A stretch of 64,000 nucleotides of DNA, from contig CP019636.1 in NCBI GenBank assembly GCA_002163975.1, positions 6,637,501 to 6,701,500 on the forward strand, read 5' to 3'. Every line of letters starts with the position of its first letter. The stretch's first letter is position 1. Source of the stretch: Nostocales cyanobacterium HT-58-2. GTDB lineage: Bacteria > Cyanobacteriota > Cyanobacteriia > Cyanobacteriales > Nostocaceae. This document shows positions 1 to 8,766 of the stretch, one piece after another. A program made the translations under genes and the position numbers. The notes under the pieces are model-generated. The model ran no database searches. It was not told where the DNA came from and saw nothing but the letters and a program-made list of their open reading frames with translations.

Positions 1-132
1 GGCTTGATAAAAAATAAAGAAAAGTTAATGAATTGGAAAAGTTGAAGTAGTTACATCCGAAATAATGATATTTCTGTTTGAAAACTGCTTGTCGTCAAGA
101 AAGCTTTTCTCTTACCAAGCTCAAAATCAACT

Positions 133-1029
133 ATGCAAGAAGTCTATTGTGTATTTTCACTTGATTCTATATTTTCATTTACACCATCAGCTAGTTTTTT
201 GCTGTCATCTTTGAAAGATGTACCAATATTCTTTTTTCTGATGGCTTTTTTTATTATTTGGATAGGCTGTTGGTTACCAGTAGCAGTATTAACAACGTTT
301 GTTCTTAATTGGCAACCTTTTCAACCTTTGCAGCCAGAACAAAAGTTACCCTTGCTGGTGTCTCTCTACCTATTGGCTCCTTTTATTGTCTGGGGAGCAG
401 CATGGCTGACTAATAGACCTTTTTCAGATTACGGCTTTATTGGAAACATTTCAACTCTATATTCTTTAGTGCTGGGTTTAGCTTTAGGAGTATTGAGTAT
501 AGTATTAGTATTTTCTGGGCAATTGTGGTTGAGATGGTGTTCCTTTGAATCGTTAAATATCAAGCTTATTCCACCTGCCTTACCACCTATTTTATTAGTG
601 GCATTGTTTGTAGGTGGTGTTGAAGAATTAGTTTTTCGTGGGTTTGTGTTTACCGAAATAAATAAAGACTACTCTGTCTGGGTAGCAGCGCTTATCTCTA
701 GCTTAATTTTTGCATTGCTACACTTGGTTTGGGAGCAACGAGAAACAAGACCGCAGTTACCTGGACTTTGGTTTATGGGAATGGTGTTGGTACTAGCACG
801 GTTTGTGGACAGGGGTAGTATAGGCTTAGCTTGGGGACTACATGCTGGATGGATCTGGGCGATCGCCACATTAGACACGGCGCAGCTCATTCATTACACA
901 GATCATGTCTCTGAGTGGGTTACAGGAAAGAATAAAAAACCTCTTGCTGGTGTAGCAGGGATTGTTTGTTTACTGCTGACTGGAGGAGTTCTTTGGGTCT
1001 TCTCTCGTTATTGGCAGACGAGTTTCTGA
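133..1029 (+). CDS. CPBP-family intramembrane metalloprotease
   Basis: Multi-pass membrane protein of 298 residues with the three signature motifs of the CPBP (Abi/CAAX protease-like) family: EELVFRG (Glu164, Glu165, Arg169), FALLH (Phe193, His197) and LHAGW (His237). In this family the Glu and His residues line a polar site inside the membrane and cleave peptide bonds; the substrate of this member is unknown. Hydrophobic segments lie near residues 30-58, 73-92, 108-130, 150-165, 185-200, 215-245 and 275-295. The ATG at 133 is kept because the stretch before the first helix looks family-like; an ATG at 241 would fall inside that helix. It converges on the gene at 1395-2519, with a repeat array between them. 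Family assignment is firm; physiological role is not inferable. Confidence 0.85.
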   Translation: MQEVYCVFSLDSIFSFTPSASFLLSSLKDVPIFFFLMAFFIIWIGCWLPVAVLTTFVLNWQPFQPLQPEQKLPLLVSLYLLAPFIVWGAAWLTNRPFSDYGFIGNISTLYSLVLGLALGVLSIVLVFSGQLWLRWCSFESLNIKLIPPALPPILLVALFVGGVEELVFRGFVFTEINKDYSVWVAALISSLIFALLHLVWEQRETRPQLPGLWFMGMVLVLARFVDRGSIGLAWGLHAGWIWAIATLDTAQLIHYTDHVSEWVTGKNKKPLAGVAGIVCLLLTGGVLWVFSRYWQTSF

Positions 1030-1280
1030 TACTCGCTCATAGTGTTTAATACTTATTTACGAGTGTTTTATACTCATCCACGAGATTATAATACTCTGTG
1101 GTAAGTCTTTGATACTGGTTCACGAGTTGCTGAGCCTCACTTGTGAGTTTGTGATACTTATCCACGAGACTTTTATACTCGCTGTTGAGTGTTTGATACT
1201 CTTCTATAAGTTTTTGAGACTTGTCCACGAAGTTTCAAGACTCGCTCACCAGAAGCTAAGATTCGCACATGAGTGCAATC
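1030..1280. repeat. Array of about twelve degenerate 21-bp tandem repeats
   Basis: From just after the CPBP stop codon the sequence falls into consecutive 21-base units, each starting TACT (or GACT, GCCT, GATT) and carrying a CACGAGT-like core, for example units at 1071, 1092, 1113, 1134, 1155, 1176, 1197, 1218 and 1239. The spacing is exactly 21 for at least ten units. Because 21 is a multiple of three, the minus strand has an open frame at 1046-1228 (GTG start, 60 codons) that reads as nearly perfect heptads, Y-x-x-L-x-x-(E/K/Q), a coiled-coil pattern. The repeat continues past both ends of that frame, an in-frame TGA precedes the GTG, and there is no clear ribosome binding site, so I treat it as an intergenic repeat rather than a gene, with a small chance of coding. 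Confidence 0.8.
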
Positions 1281-1394
1281 ACCTTTGAAGAAGCCAGAAG
1301 TTCTGAGAAAGAGGTAGCAGGAATATAAACTCTAGCTTTCCCTGTTCACTAACCATTTGTTGAATGTTAATGACAAATGGGAAATACTTGATGA

Positions 1395-2519
1395 CTACCC
1401 ACCAAAACCGGGAACAAGGCGCTTGAGAGCACGACCAGTCACTTCGCTGTAACGAACTTCACCACACAAAAGTTTGCCCATAATTTGGACAGCAGAGGGA
1501 CGCTTAACACCCACTTTGTAGCCAACACCAGGGAAGCGGTAAAACGCCCCAGCTAATTTCTGCGCCCAAGCCATATCACTACCCCATTGTTCGTTAATAA
1601 TGTCAGTGTATTTTTCTAAGGCGTTGATATCACCAGCCAAGGCTTGGTCAATCGATTCTGCGGCTTTCATACCGCTAAAAATTGAGGGACGAATACCTTC
1701 TGCTGTGAACGGATCAACCACACAAGCAGCTTCCCCAGCTAAAACTGCATTTTGCGTGTGTAGCTTTTGATAGCCATTCCATAAGCACAAGGCATGTCCA
1801 TACTGCTTACAGATATTGATATCCAAACCAAACAAGCCACCATACTCGTTCAAAATGCTCTTGAAATCTTGGGCTTCACCGCCGCCAACAAATGTGCCAA
1901 TTCCAATGGAATATCCATCCGCTTTAGGAAAGTTCCAAAGATAGCCGTTTTTGACTAAGCCAAATTCAAAATGAGCAATGTGACCATTTTCCACTTTGGC
2001 TGGTGCTTCTGCTTCCAATGCTCCCGCTAAACGACGTTTTCGGTCTTTGAATCCTAGTAATTTTGCCATTGGTCCTTTTGCACCATCAGCAGCAATTAAG
2101 TAACGTCCTGCGACAGACCCGTTGGCTGTATTAACTTGCCAATAGTCACCTTTCAATTCAATACCAGTGACTGCGGTGTTGTCTCTCAGCTCAGCCCCTT
2201 GCTTTTGAGCTTGCTGAACTAAAAAATGGTCGAAAACATCACGCCTCACCATCCAAACTGGTTCAGGAGTTCCTAGTTCAGCTTCCACAGGTTCACCCAT
2301 TTTCCAGGTGCACCGAATTGTGTTTGCTTTGCTTGAAATTGCAGGGCTAAAGTCAAAGTCAAACCATTGGGCGATCGCTGGCGACACTCCACCTCCACAG
2401 GGTTTATATCTTGGCAGGGATTCTTTTTCTAGTATCAACACTGAGCGTCCCCGCTTTGCTAAATGATATGCCGCTGTTCCACCAGCTGGTCCCGCGCCGA
2501 CGATTATGCAGTCGTACAT
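1395..2519 (-). CDS. Geranylgeranyl reductase family FAD-dependent oxidoreductase
   Basis: A 374-residue flavoprotein. It opens with a Rossmann dinucleotide-binding fingerprint, VGAGPAGG (GxGxxG at residues 8-13), then LEKESLPRYKPCGGG, the conserved Lys-Pro-Cys-Gly segment of the geranylgeranyl reductase family, and has the second FAD motif GEAACVVDPFTAEGI in its middle third. Members reduce isoprenoid double bonds (ChlP acts on geranylgeranyl-chlorophyll; archaeal homologues on lipids) or act on other substrates. This is not an evident ChlP: it is shorter and lacks the ChlP-like N-terminus, so the substrate is unknown. ATG at 2519. A long AT-rich spacer precedes it on its promoter side. Confidence 0.85.
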   Translation of the reverse strand: MYDCIIVGAGPAGGTAAYHLAKRGRSVLILEKESLPRYKPCGGGVSPAIAQWFDFDFSPAISSKANTIRCTWKMGEPVEAELGTPEPVWMVRRDVFDHFLVQQAQKQGAELRDNTAVTGIELKGDYWQVNTANGSVAGRYLIAADGAKGPMAKLLGFKDRKRRLAGALEAEAPAKVENGHIAHFEFGLVKNGYLWNFPKADGYSIGIGTFVGGGEAQDFKSILNEYGGLFGLDINICKQYGHALCLWNGYQKLHTQNAVLAGEAACVVDPFTAEGIRPSIFSGMKAAESIDQALAGDINALEKYTDIINEQWGSDMAWAQKLAGAFYRFPGVGYKVGVKRPSAVQIMGKLLCGEVRYSEVTGRALKRLVPGFGG

Positions 2520-3295
2520 ATGGCTGAATCTTCACTCCTGAATTTGTTAGCTTGCTAGTTTTGCTTTTTACTCTCTCAATAGACAGTTCTGATGAGACTT
2601 GAATTGATTTTCACACTTTGCTGTCAGCGCATGGTTTGTTTTGTCTCAATCTTTACTTTTGATAAAGGACATTTATCTGTGAATTATGGTATCAAAAAAC
2701 TTTTGTTAATGAATTTTCCTTGATAACATCTGTGATATTACAATCTTTTCTATTAAGACAATCTCATATTTTTTAACTGAAATCTAATTTTCATTGGAAC
2801 ACATATTGGCTATTTTTTATAATTTGTACCAAAATACAATTCTCTAGCTTCAGCGTTTACAACTTTTTGCCAAGCATTTATGATATTTTATAGAATTTTA
2901 ATAAAACTCTTGGTAATTCATTTATTATTACCAATTTTGAATATGTTTGTATAGTTCTTCAACTAAAGTTGACGATTACGTATTTATATAAATAGTAGAA
3001 AAATAAGTTTTTACCTCTACAAAATATCTTGAGGTAGGGTAGGAGAATTTACTAAGTATAAGTCGCTGCAAAGACATGAGATGCACCGACGCGGTTTCTA
3101 CTAGACACACAGAGAAGAGAAGACGTAGTGGCATTGTCAATTATGTAGAGACAACAACACCCTATGATGCGGAGAGCCTTTCTGACGAATTTCCCCGTAC
3201 CAAGTGTGTCTTTTTGTCCTCGTGTCCTCTTCACCCTATCCTAAATGTCTCCTTCAGAACCGCGCCTCCCTGATGACTGTATTCTCGTGTTCTTG
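2520..3295. other. Intergenic spacer, 776 bp, no gene seen
   Basis: Very AT-rich to about 3050, then a more mixed stretch (3056-3290). It lies upstream of the flavoprotein gene (promoter side) and downstream of frr. Short open frames on both strands around 3052-3273 mirror each other and carry no family signal. I see no tRNA, terminator or riboswitch that I can defend. Confidence 0.5.
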
Positions 3296-3844
3296 CTAGA
3301 CGGTTGTAATGTCTTTTTCTTTCTCTGCCAGTAATTCGTCTACTCTGGCAGTGTACTTGTTGGTCAATTTTTGCAGTTTATCTTGCTGATCGCGTGCCTC
3401 ATCCTCTGAGACTTCGGCATTTTTTTCCAATTTGCGAATTGTGTCTAGGGCATCACGGCGGATGTTACGAATGGCAACGCGTCCTTCTTCAGCATACTTG
3501 GCGGCGATTTTCACTAATTCTTTTCGGCGATCGCTCGTCAAGGGCGGAATGTTTAGCCGAATGACGGAACCATCGTTACTGGGGGTTAAACCCACATCTG
3601 ACATGGAAATTGCCTTTTCAATCAAGTTTAAGGTATTGCGATCGTAAGGCTGAATCAGGATAGTTGTAGCATCTGGTGTACTGATGTTTGCCAGTGATTT
3701 CAAAGGGGTTGGTGAACCGTAGTAGTCCACCGTAACCTTATCTAATAAGCTCGCATTAGCGCGACCAGTGCGAATCGTGTTAAAAGCCCGTTGAGTTGCA
3801 TCTACGGTCTTTTGCATTGTACTTTCAGCTTCAGGTAATTTCAC
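3296..3844 (-). CDS. frr: Ribosome recycling factor
   Basis: RRF splits the post-termination ribosome complex together with EF-G. The protein shows the conserved core throughout: the first helix with FNTIRTGRANASLLD, then YYGSPTPLKSLANIS, the proline-rich NIPPLTSDRRKELVK segment, and RNIRRDA followed by a long C-terminal helix. The start is taken as GTG at 3844, giving VKLPEAEST, because a GGGAGG ribosome binding site sits 6 bases upstream and homologues begin here; a longer reading from 3859 adds five unlikely residues. The gene overlaps the end of pyrH by 14 bases, so translational coupling with UMP kinase is likely. Length 182 residues is normal. Confidence 0.97.
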   Translation of the reverse strand: MKLPEAESTMQKTVDATQRAFNTIRTGRANASLLDKVTVDYYGSPTPLKSLANISTPDATTILIQPYDRNTLNLIEKAISMSDVGLTPSNDGSVIRLNIPPLTSDRRKELVKIAAKYAEEGRVAIRNIRRDALDTIRKLEKNAEVSEDEARDQQDKLQKLTNKYTARVDELLAEKEKDITTV

Positions 3845-4559
3845 AAGAACCTCCCACAAGCGTGCCGATGGACTCTCCCATGACTGCTCGGCGGATGTTA
3901 CCCCGCACAGTTAAGTCAAATATAAGGATAGGAATATTGTTCTCCTTACACAAGGCTATCGCGGTACTGTCCATTACTCGCAAATCTTTTGCTAAAACGT
4001 GTCCATATGTCAAACTTTTGTAACGTTTGGCGTCAGGGTATACGTGAGGGTCAGCATCATAAACGCCGTCTACCTTGGTGGCTTTAAAAATCACTTCAGC
4101 CTCAATTTCTGCCGCTCTCAATGCCGCCGTCGTATCAGTTGTGAAGAAGGGATTTCCAGAACCAGCACCAAAAATAACCACCCGTCCTTTTTCAAGATGA
4201 CGGATGGCGCGACGACGAATATATGGTTCAGCGACTTCTTGCATAGAGATTGCGGTTTGGACCCGGGTCTGTACGCCTATTCGTTCCAGCGAGTCTTGCA
4301 GTGTCATAGCATTCATTACCGTAGCAATCATGCCGATGTAGTCAGCAGTTGCTCTGTCCATTCCCGCCGACGCCGCCTTAACGCCACGAAAAATATTTCC
4401 GCCTCCAACGACGATAGCGACCTGAACACCAGTTGATACTACCTCTGCTACTTCTTCGGCTATTTCTTTGACCACTTCTGGATCAATTCCATACCCCATA
4501 TTGCCCATGAGGGCTTCACCACTCAGTTTAAGTAAAACCCTTCGGTAATGTGTTCCCAT
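3831..4559 (-). CDS. pyrH: UMP kinase
   Basis: Bacterial-type UMP kinase of the amino-acid kinase fold, converting UMP to UDP with ATP in pyrimidine nucleotide synthesis. Seen: LLKLSGEALMG at the N-terminus (phosphate-binding Lys/Gly), VVGGGNIFRG, the central DSLERIGVQTRVQTA (nucleotide and effector region), and FKATKVDGVYDADP, the signature for ATP binding. The start is placed at ATG 4559 (MGTHYRRVLLK); seven further in-frame codons upstream are not family-like. It is cotranscribed with frr, overlapping its start, a very common bacterial arrangement. Confidence 0.97.
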   Translation of the reverse strand: MGTHYRRVLLKLSGEALMGNMGYGIDPEVVKEIAEEVAEVVSTGVQVAIVVGGGNIFRGVKAASAGMDRATADYIGMIATVMNAMTLQDSLERIGVQTRVQTAISMQEVAEPYIRRRAIRHLEKGRVVIFGAGSGNPFFTTDTTAALRAAEIEAEVIFKATKVDGVYDADPHVYPDAKRYKSLTYGHVLAKDLRVMDSTAIALCKENNIPILIFDLTVRGNIRRAVMGESIGTLVGGSCEIT

Positions 4560-4641
4560 CGAATTTACGCGCTTGATCAAAAATTTGTTATTGCCTCCAA
4601 TTTAAGATAACTTTTGCAGTGGCATTCTGTCTCTAGTTTCT

Positions 4642-5187
4642 CTATATCAAAGATGTGCCAATTGAGTCAGTCTCTTTGGGATGAATTTCTTGCCTTTTCA
4701 ACAAACTGGCGATCGCACGCTTGAGATAATTCTCCCTGACAGCTTCTGAGTGTTGCGGGTTATCATCTATCTGCCCTTTATATCTGACTACACCGTGGCT
4801 ATCTATCACGAAGGCCATTGGTGTCTTTTTAGCACCAAAACTGTAAGTGACATCTTGAGTTGAGTCCCACAAGTACGGGAAGTTCAATTCATGAACTTGC
4901 GCAAAAGCCTTCATATATTCAAAGCTTTCTTGGTGATGACGATTGACATCACTACCATTTATGCCTATCAGTGTAAAGCCTTGATTGCCAAATTCGGCTT
5001 GAATGTTTCTGAGCCTTTCAAGATATAACTTCACGTAGGGACAGTGGTTACATATAAAAACGACACCAGTTACCCGGAATTTTTCCCGATAACGACTCAG
5101 ATGGTGTACTTGCTCGTCAATTCCTGGTAATTCAAAATCTGGTGCGTAGCTCCCTACTGGAGTACCAATTGTTTCTAATATAGTCAT
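4642..5187 (-). CDS. Thioredoxin-fold peroxiredoxin-like protein
   Basis: A 181-residue redoxin/AhpC-TSA-type protein. It contains a CxxC active site in FICNHCPYVK (Cys46 and Cys49), followed by a helix, and the cis-proline loop KKTPMAF near residue 125, both hallmarks of the thioredoxin fold. It has no signal peptide and is probably cytosolic. Members of this cyanobacterial group are annotated as thioredoxin family or alkyl hydroperoxide reductase-like; whether this one is a peroxidase or a disulfide reductase cannot be told. ATG at 5187. It lies upstream of pyrH in the same orientation with an 82-bp gap, so it may or may not be in the same transcript. Confidence 0.85.
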   Translation of the reverse strand: MTILETIGTPVGSYAPDFELPGIDEQVHHLSRYREKFRVTGVVFICNHCPYVKLYLERLRNIQAEFGNQGFTLIGINGSDVNRHHQESFEYMKAFAQVHELNFPYLWDSTQDVTYSFGAKKTPMAFVIDSHGVVRYKGQIDDNPQHSEAVRENYLKRAIASLLKRQEIHPKETDSIGTSLI

Positions 5188-5274
5188 TTTCTCTAGCTTT
5201 TTGGGACTAGGAACTAAGAAGTGTAGATGAATTCAATGCCTATTTCTAATTTGCTACCATCTTCTAGCGGATGC

Positions 5275-5406
5275 CTAATATCTAATAATTTTATAAACCA
5301 ATTTAGCTGTCGTAAATTGTGAAACTACTGAATCGGTTACTGGTGCTAATTCCATGACATTGCACCCAATCACTTTGTCATTTTCACCTACTTTTTGTAA
5401 AAAAGT
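5275..5406 (-). pseudogene. C-terminal remnant of an agmatinase/ureohydrolase gene
   Basis: The minus strand encodes about 40 residues, VIGCNVMELAPV then SQFTTAKLVYKII, which match the last strand and helix of ureohydrolases (the G-x-D-x-x-E-x-x-P segment followed by a helix ending in A-x-L-x-Y). Here the usual Asp is Asn (GCNVMEL). Nothing upstream of about 5406 continues the family: none of the metal-binding Asp/His motifs is present, and there is no good start codon (only a TTG at 5469). I read this as a 3' relic of a speB-like gene left by deletion. Identification rests on motif recognition only. Confidence 0.5.
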
Positions 5407-5943
5407 GGAGAGCGTAGACTCGTTTTCTTCTGCTGAGACGTTGTGCTTTTGGCTTCTGTTGAGAATCAAGTTTAGTATATTTTTTTACTTTATATTGTTT
5501 TTTTGTCATTTTTTGTCTTAGTATTCTACCTGATGAGATCCTTTAAAATAGGATATAAACCATTTTTGCACCTCAAAAATGGATAGTTGTTGCTTCGTAG
5601 GAAATAGGTAATATAACTATACGTGTTTTATCATAAGTAATAGCAACATCAAAGCCGAGAAATGGCATGACAGCAGTAAAAGATTTTGCCAATATAAGAA
5701 AAACCTTGCTTGTATGACAACGTATGTGACTCCCCTTCTTGGCATCCTTTAAAGGAAGATGATACTACCTCTATCTAAAAAGGGAAGAAAGAATAGGAAA
5801 TAGGGCATAGCTTCTTTATCATGCCTAATCTTTAATGCTGAATGCCCAAAGGTGACTCATCATTAAGTACTGCAACACTAAAAATAGTACTGCTTGCAGC
5901 AACCCGCTCCATATTTACTCCTTGTACTCATCATCAATATCTC
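5407..5943. other. Spacer without a recognisable gene
   Basis: About 540 bases between the ureohydrolase relic and the alpha/beta hydrolase start. AT-rich, with no ORF showing family features, no terminator that I can define and no RNA gene signature. It presumably holds the promoter of the hydrolase at 5944. Confidence 0.4.
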
Positions 5944-6849
5944 ATGACCACCTCTGCTTCCACTCCGGCATTGACCTCAACAAAAACCTGGATTTGGCAA
6001 GGTTTTTCCATTTGCTACCAAACCCAAGGAACCAGCGGACCAGCAGTTATTCTCGTGCATGGCTTCGGTGCTTCATGGTGCCACTGGCGGAAAAATATTG
6101 CCGTGTTGGCAGAACATTGCCGTGTCTATGCCATTGATTTGATTGGCTTTGGCGCTTCAGCAAAACCAAAGCCAAATGAGGCGATCGCCTACACAATTGA
6201 AACTTGGGGACAGCAAGTGGCAGATTTTTGCCGTGAAGTCGTGGGTGAATCGGCTTTTTTAGTTGGTAACTCCATCGGCTGTGTTGTGGTGATGCAAGCA
6301 GCGGTGAGTAACCCAAACATAGCATTAGGAGTTGCGTTGCTCAATTGTTCCCTGCGGCTGTTGCATGATCGCAAGCGAGTCACTTTACCCTGGCATCGGC
6401 GCTTCGGAGCGCCTCTTCTCCAACGTTTGCTATCCTTAAAACCAATTGGCGACTTCTTTTTCAATCAAGTCGCCAAACCTAAAGTAGTACGAAAAATTCT
6501 CCTGCAAGCCTATGCTGATTCAGAAGTCGTCACAGACGAGTTAGTGGATATACTCACAGCGCCAGCACGCGATCCAGGAGCTGTGGCAGTTTTCCTCGCT
6601 TTTACCTCATATTCTTCAGGTCCTTTACCAGAAGATCTTCTACCTAAGCTGCCTTGTCCGGCGATTATCTTGTGGGGAACAGCAGATCCTTGGGAGCCAA
6701 TTGAGCTAGGTAGGGAATTAGCCAACTTTGCACAAGTGCAGAAATTTATTCCTTTGGAAGGCGTAGGGCATTGTCCTCAGGATGAAGCTCCTGAGATTGT
6801 CAATCCCATTTTACAGGACTGGATTTGGAAGCAAACACAGAAGATATAG
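5944..6849 (+). CDS. Alpha/beta-fold hydrolase
   Basis: Single-domain alpha/beta hydrolase of 301 residues from ATG 5944. Counting from that start, the oxyanion motif HGFGASWCHW is near residue 40, the nucleophile elbow GNSIG places the catalytic Ser at 110, the acid is Asp248 in GTADPWEP and the base His276 in EGVGHCPQ. All three catalytic residues are present, so it should be an active esterase, lipase-like enzyme or C-C hydrolase; the substrate is unknown. An in-frame ATG at 5842 would add 34 residues without family character. Two HIP1 octamers lie in or near the gene. No obvious operon partner. Confidence 0.85.
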   Translation: MTTSASTPALTSTKTWIWQGFSICYQTQGTSGPAVILVHGFGASWCHWRKNIAVLAEHCRVYAIDLIGFGASAKPKPNEAIAYTIETWGQQVADFCREVVGESAFLVGNSIGCVVVMQAAVSNPNIALGVALLNCSLRLLHDRKRVTLPWHRRFGAPLLQRLLSLKPIGDFFFNQVAKPKVVRKILLQAYADSEVVTDELVDILTAPARDPGAVAVFLAFTSYSSGPLPEDLLPKLPCPAIILWGTADPWEPIELGRELANFAQVQKFIPLEGVGHCPQDEAPEIVNPILQDWIWKQTQKI

Positions 6850-7060
6850 GGAAGAAGCAAAGAGATTGACATTCTCTCACCGTCAAGCTTGCGCTGTGGC
6901 GGGAGCCTCCTGGGGGTGCTAGATGAACGCTGAAAACAACCACTTAACAGCCACCTAAGAGAATTTAAAACTCAGAACTCACTAAAACTCCTCTGTGTTC
7001 TAAATCTTGAGTTTTGGGTTCCGAGTCCTTTATTATACTTTTTACTTTTGATGTCTTTAC

Positions 7061-8479
7061 CTATGGTTGAACGGGATTTTCTAGGATTTCTCTTTTCTGT
7101 AGCCAATCCTTACCTATTTGAATACTGATATCGGAGCCGAGATTACCTGTACTCTCCACCCGCACTTCCCCAAATCCTATAGTGCTGCGGATTGATTCGG
7201 CACTGTTGCCGTCTCCTTGTTGGGCAACAATATGAGTCACTTCTAGGGGTTCACCCCAACTTTTTGCCACATAAACGTTGGTATAGCCAGATCTTTGCAA
7301 TGCTCTAATCAAAGGTCGAAGATTAGCATTATCGCTACCCGTACTGTTTTGAATTGCGACCCGCAAAGATGCTGGATCTACGACATTAGGCATGGAATCT
7401 GTTTGCACATCAAAATGCTGAGCCATCATGCTATTGATGCGCTGCTTATCTGGTATCCAATAGCTAACATTAAACTCTCCTTTTTGACTGAACCGACCAG
7501 GTACCATTAACATTTGCATATCAGAGCGATTGGTTCGCACTCCAAAACCAACCAGTGCTAATAGCTCCTCAAGTGTCAAGTTAGTATCAATGTGTTCTTT
7601 AACGACATTGAGAACTTTAGGCAATTGAGTTACGGTCGCTGGGTTGAGAGACTGATCCATCAGCGCTCGCATAACCATTTGCTGTCGCTGAATCCGACCA
7701 ATGTCGCCATTTTCATCGTGTCGGAAGCGCAGAAGTTGTAGAGCCTGATCGCCATTGAGATGCCGTTTTCCTTTCTTCAAATTGATGTACAGGTGCTGAG
7801 AATCATCCTGGTATTTCATATCCTTGGGTACATAGACTGTGACTCCACCCAAGGCATCGACGAGTTTACCGACTCCCAAAACGTTAATCCGGATATAGCG
7901 GTCAATTCCTACACCATCTAATAGGTTACTAACAGTTTTGGCAGTTAAAGCTGGTCCACCAATAACATTTGTGGAATTAATTTTTTTTGTACCGTGTCCA
8001 TCTATTTCTGTACGGGTATCTCTGGGAATAGAAAGCATATTGACTTTTTTGTGCTCTGGATCAAATCTCACCAAGAGCATGACATCAGCAAGACCATCAA
8101 AGGAGTTGACTTGGGGCAGGTATCCGAGTTTTTTTGCTTCAGCGGGAGGGGTTCGCACATCAGGTGGGAGTACGCTCATGCCCATAATTAAGATATTCAC
8201 GGGGCGAGTTAATTCTGAAAATCGCAGTCCATTCCCTGCAATGCGATCGCTATCAAATACAGCTGCTTCATCTGGGCTTAAAGAAGCTTGCATTAAAGGC
8301 GTACTTGTTAAAGAAACCGCTAACAGTGCCCCTGCAGTCGCTGACACCATTGCAATACCGCTCATACCCACCCAAAACCACAACCAACGTCCAGATTTAT
8401 GGTTGTTGGAATTTGCATCACCTAAGTTCGGGGCATTTGCAGAATGATTTTCTTGCGCCGAAGTTCTTTGAATGGTCAC
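7061..8479 (-). CDS. LytR-CpsA-Psr (LCP) family cell-wall glycopolymer ligase
   Basis: LCP proteins transfer undecaprenyl-linked glycopolymers to peptidoglycan or other acceptors outside the plasma membrane. The order is a short cytosolic tail, one transmembrane segment (WLWFWVGMSGIAMVS...), an accessory stretch, the LCP catalytic domain with FDGLADVMLLVRFDP, LSIPRDTRTEI and a C-terminal HLNGDQALQLLRFRHDENGD-type Arg-rich pyrophosphate-binding segment ending RIQRQQ, and finally a LytR_C domain (about the last 90 residues, starting SLRVAIQNSTG). The start is set at GTG 8479, which has an AGGAAG ribosome binding site 5 bases upstream; an ATG at 8539 adds 20 residues and lacks one. Length 472 residues is typical for cyanobacteria. 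Confidence 0.93.
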   Translation of the reverse strand: MTIQRTSAQENHSANAPNLGDANSNNHKSGRWLWFWVGMSGIAMVSATAGALLAVSLTSTPLMQASLSPDEAAVFDSDRIAGNGLRFSELTRPVNILIMGMSVLPPDVRTPPAEAKKLGYLPQVNSFDGLADVMLLVRFDPEHKKVNMLSIPRDTRTEIDGHGTKKINSTNVIGGPALTAKTVSNLLDGVGIDRYIRINVLGVGKLVDALGGVTVYVPKDMKYQDDSQHLYINLKKGKRHLNGDQALQLLRFRHDENGDIGRIQRQQMVMRALMDQSLNPATVTQLPKVLNVVKEHIDTNLTLEELLALVGFGVRTNRSDMQMLMVPGRFSQKGEFNVSYWIPDKQRINSMMAQHFDVQTDSMPNVVDPASLRVAIQNSTGSDNANLRPLIRALQRSGYTNVYVAKSWGEPLEVTHIVAQQGDGNSAESIRSTIGFGEVRVESTGNLGSDISIQIGKDWLQKREILENPVQP

Positions 8480-8766
8480 TGACTTCCTCACACTTACTGA
8501 ATAAAATCCGGAAAATACGCTGCGATGAAAAGCACTCAATCAAGCCATAAGAGCTAACTATTAAATTATCAGTGGTAAATTTGCCACTAAGCGTGTTAAC
8601 CAAAACACTTATTGCTGTATTTCTCCTATTTTCTAGCAAATCCGGAGAGGTTCTCTTGAAGTATGACAATTTCAATAGATATTTGACTAGATTTGTTAGG
8701 AGGAAATTACGTCGCTTTTTTGGAAATTAAGTAAAACCACTAGCTTTTGGTTTGATCCTTAAATCT

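Noticed and set aside
1046..1228. Minus-strand heptad frame as a genuine gene
   Set aside because: The 21-bp repeat runs past both ends, the start is an isolated GTG right after a TGA, and there is no ribosome binding site. Kept as a finding only.
1395..2519. ChlP (chlorophyll geranylgeranyl reductase)
   Set aside because: Same superfamily, but shorter and with a different N-terminus; I keep the broader family name.
3052..3273. Two opposite small frames in the spacer upstream of the flavoprotein gene
   Set aside because: They overlap on opposite strands, have no family likeness and no ribosome binding site.
3999..4436. 145-codon plus-strand frame
   Set aside because: Antisense to pyrH, no features of its own.
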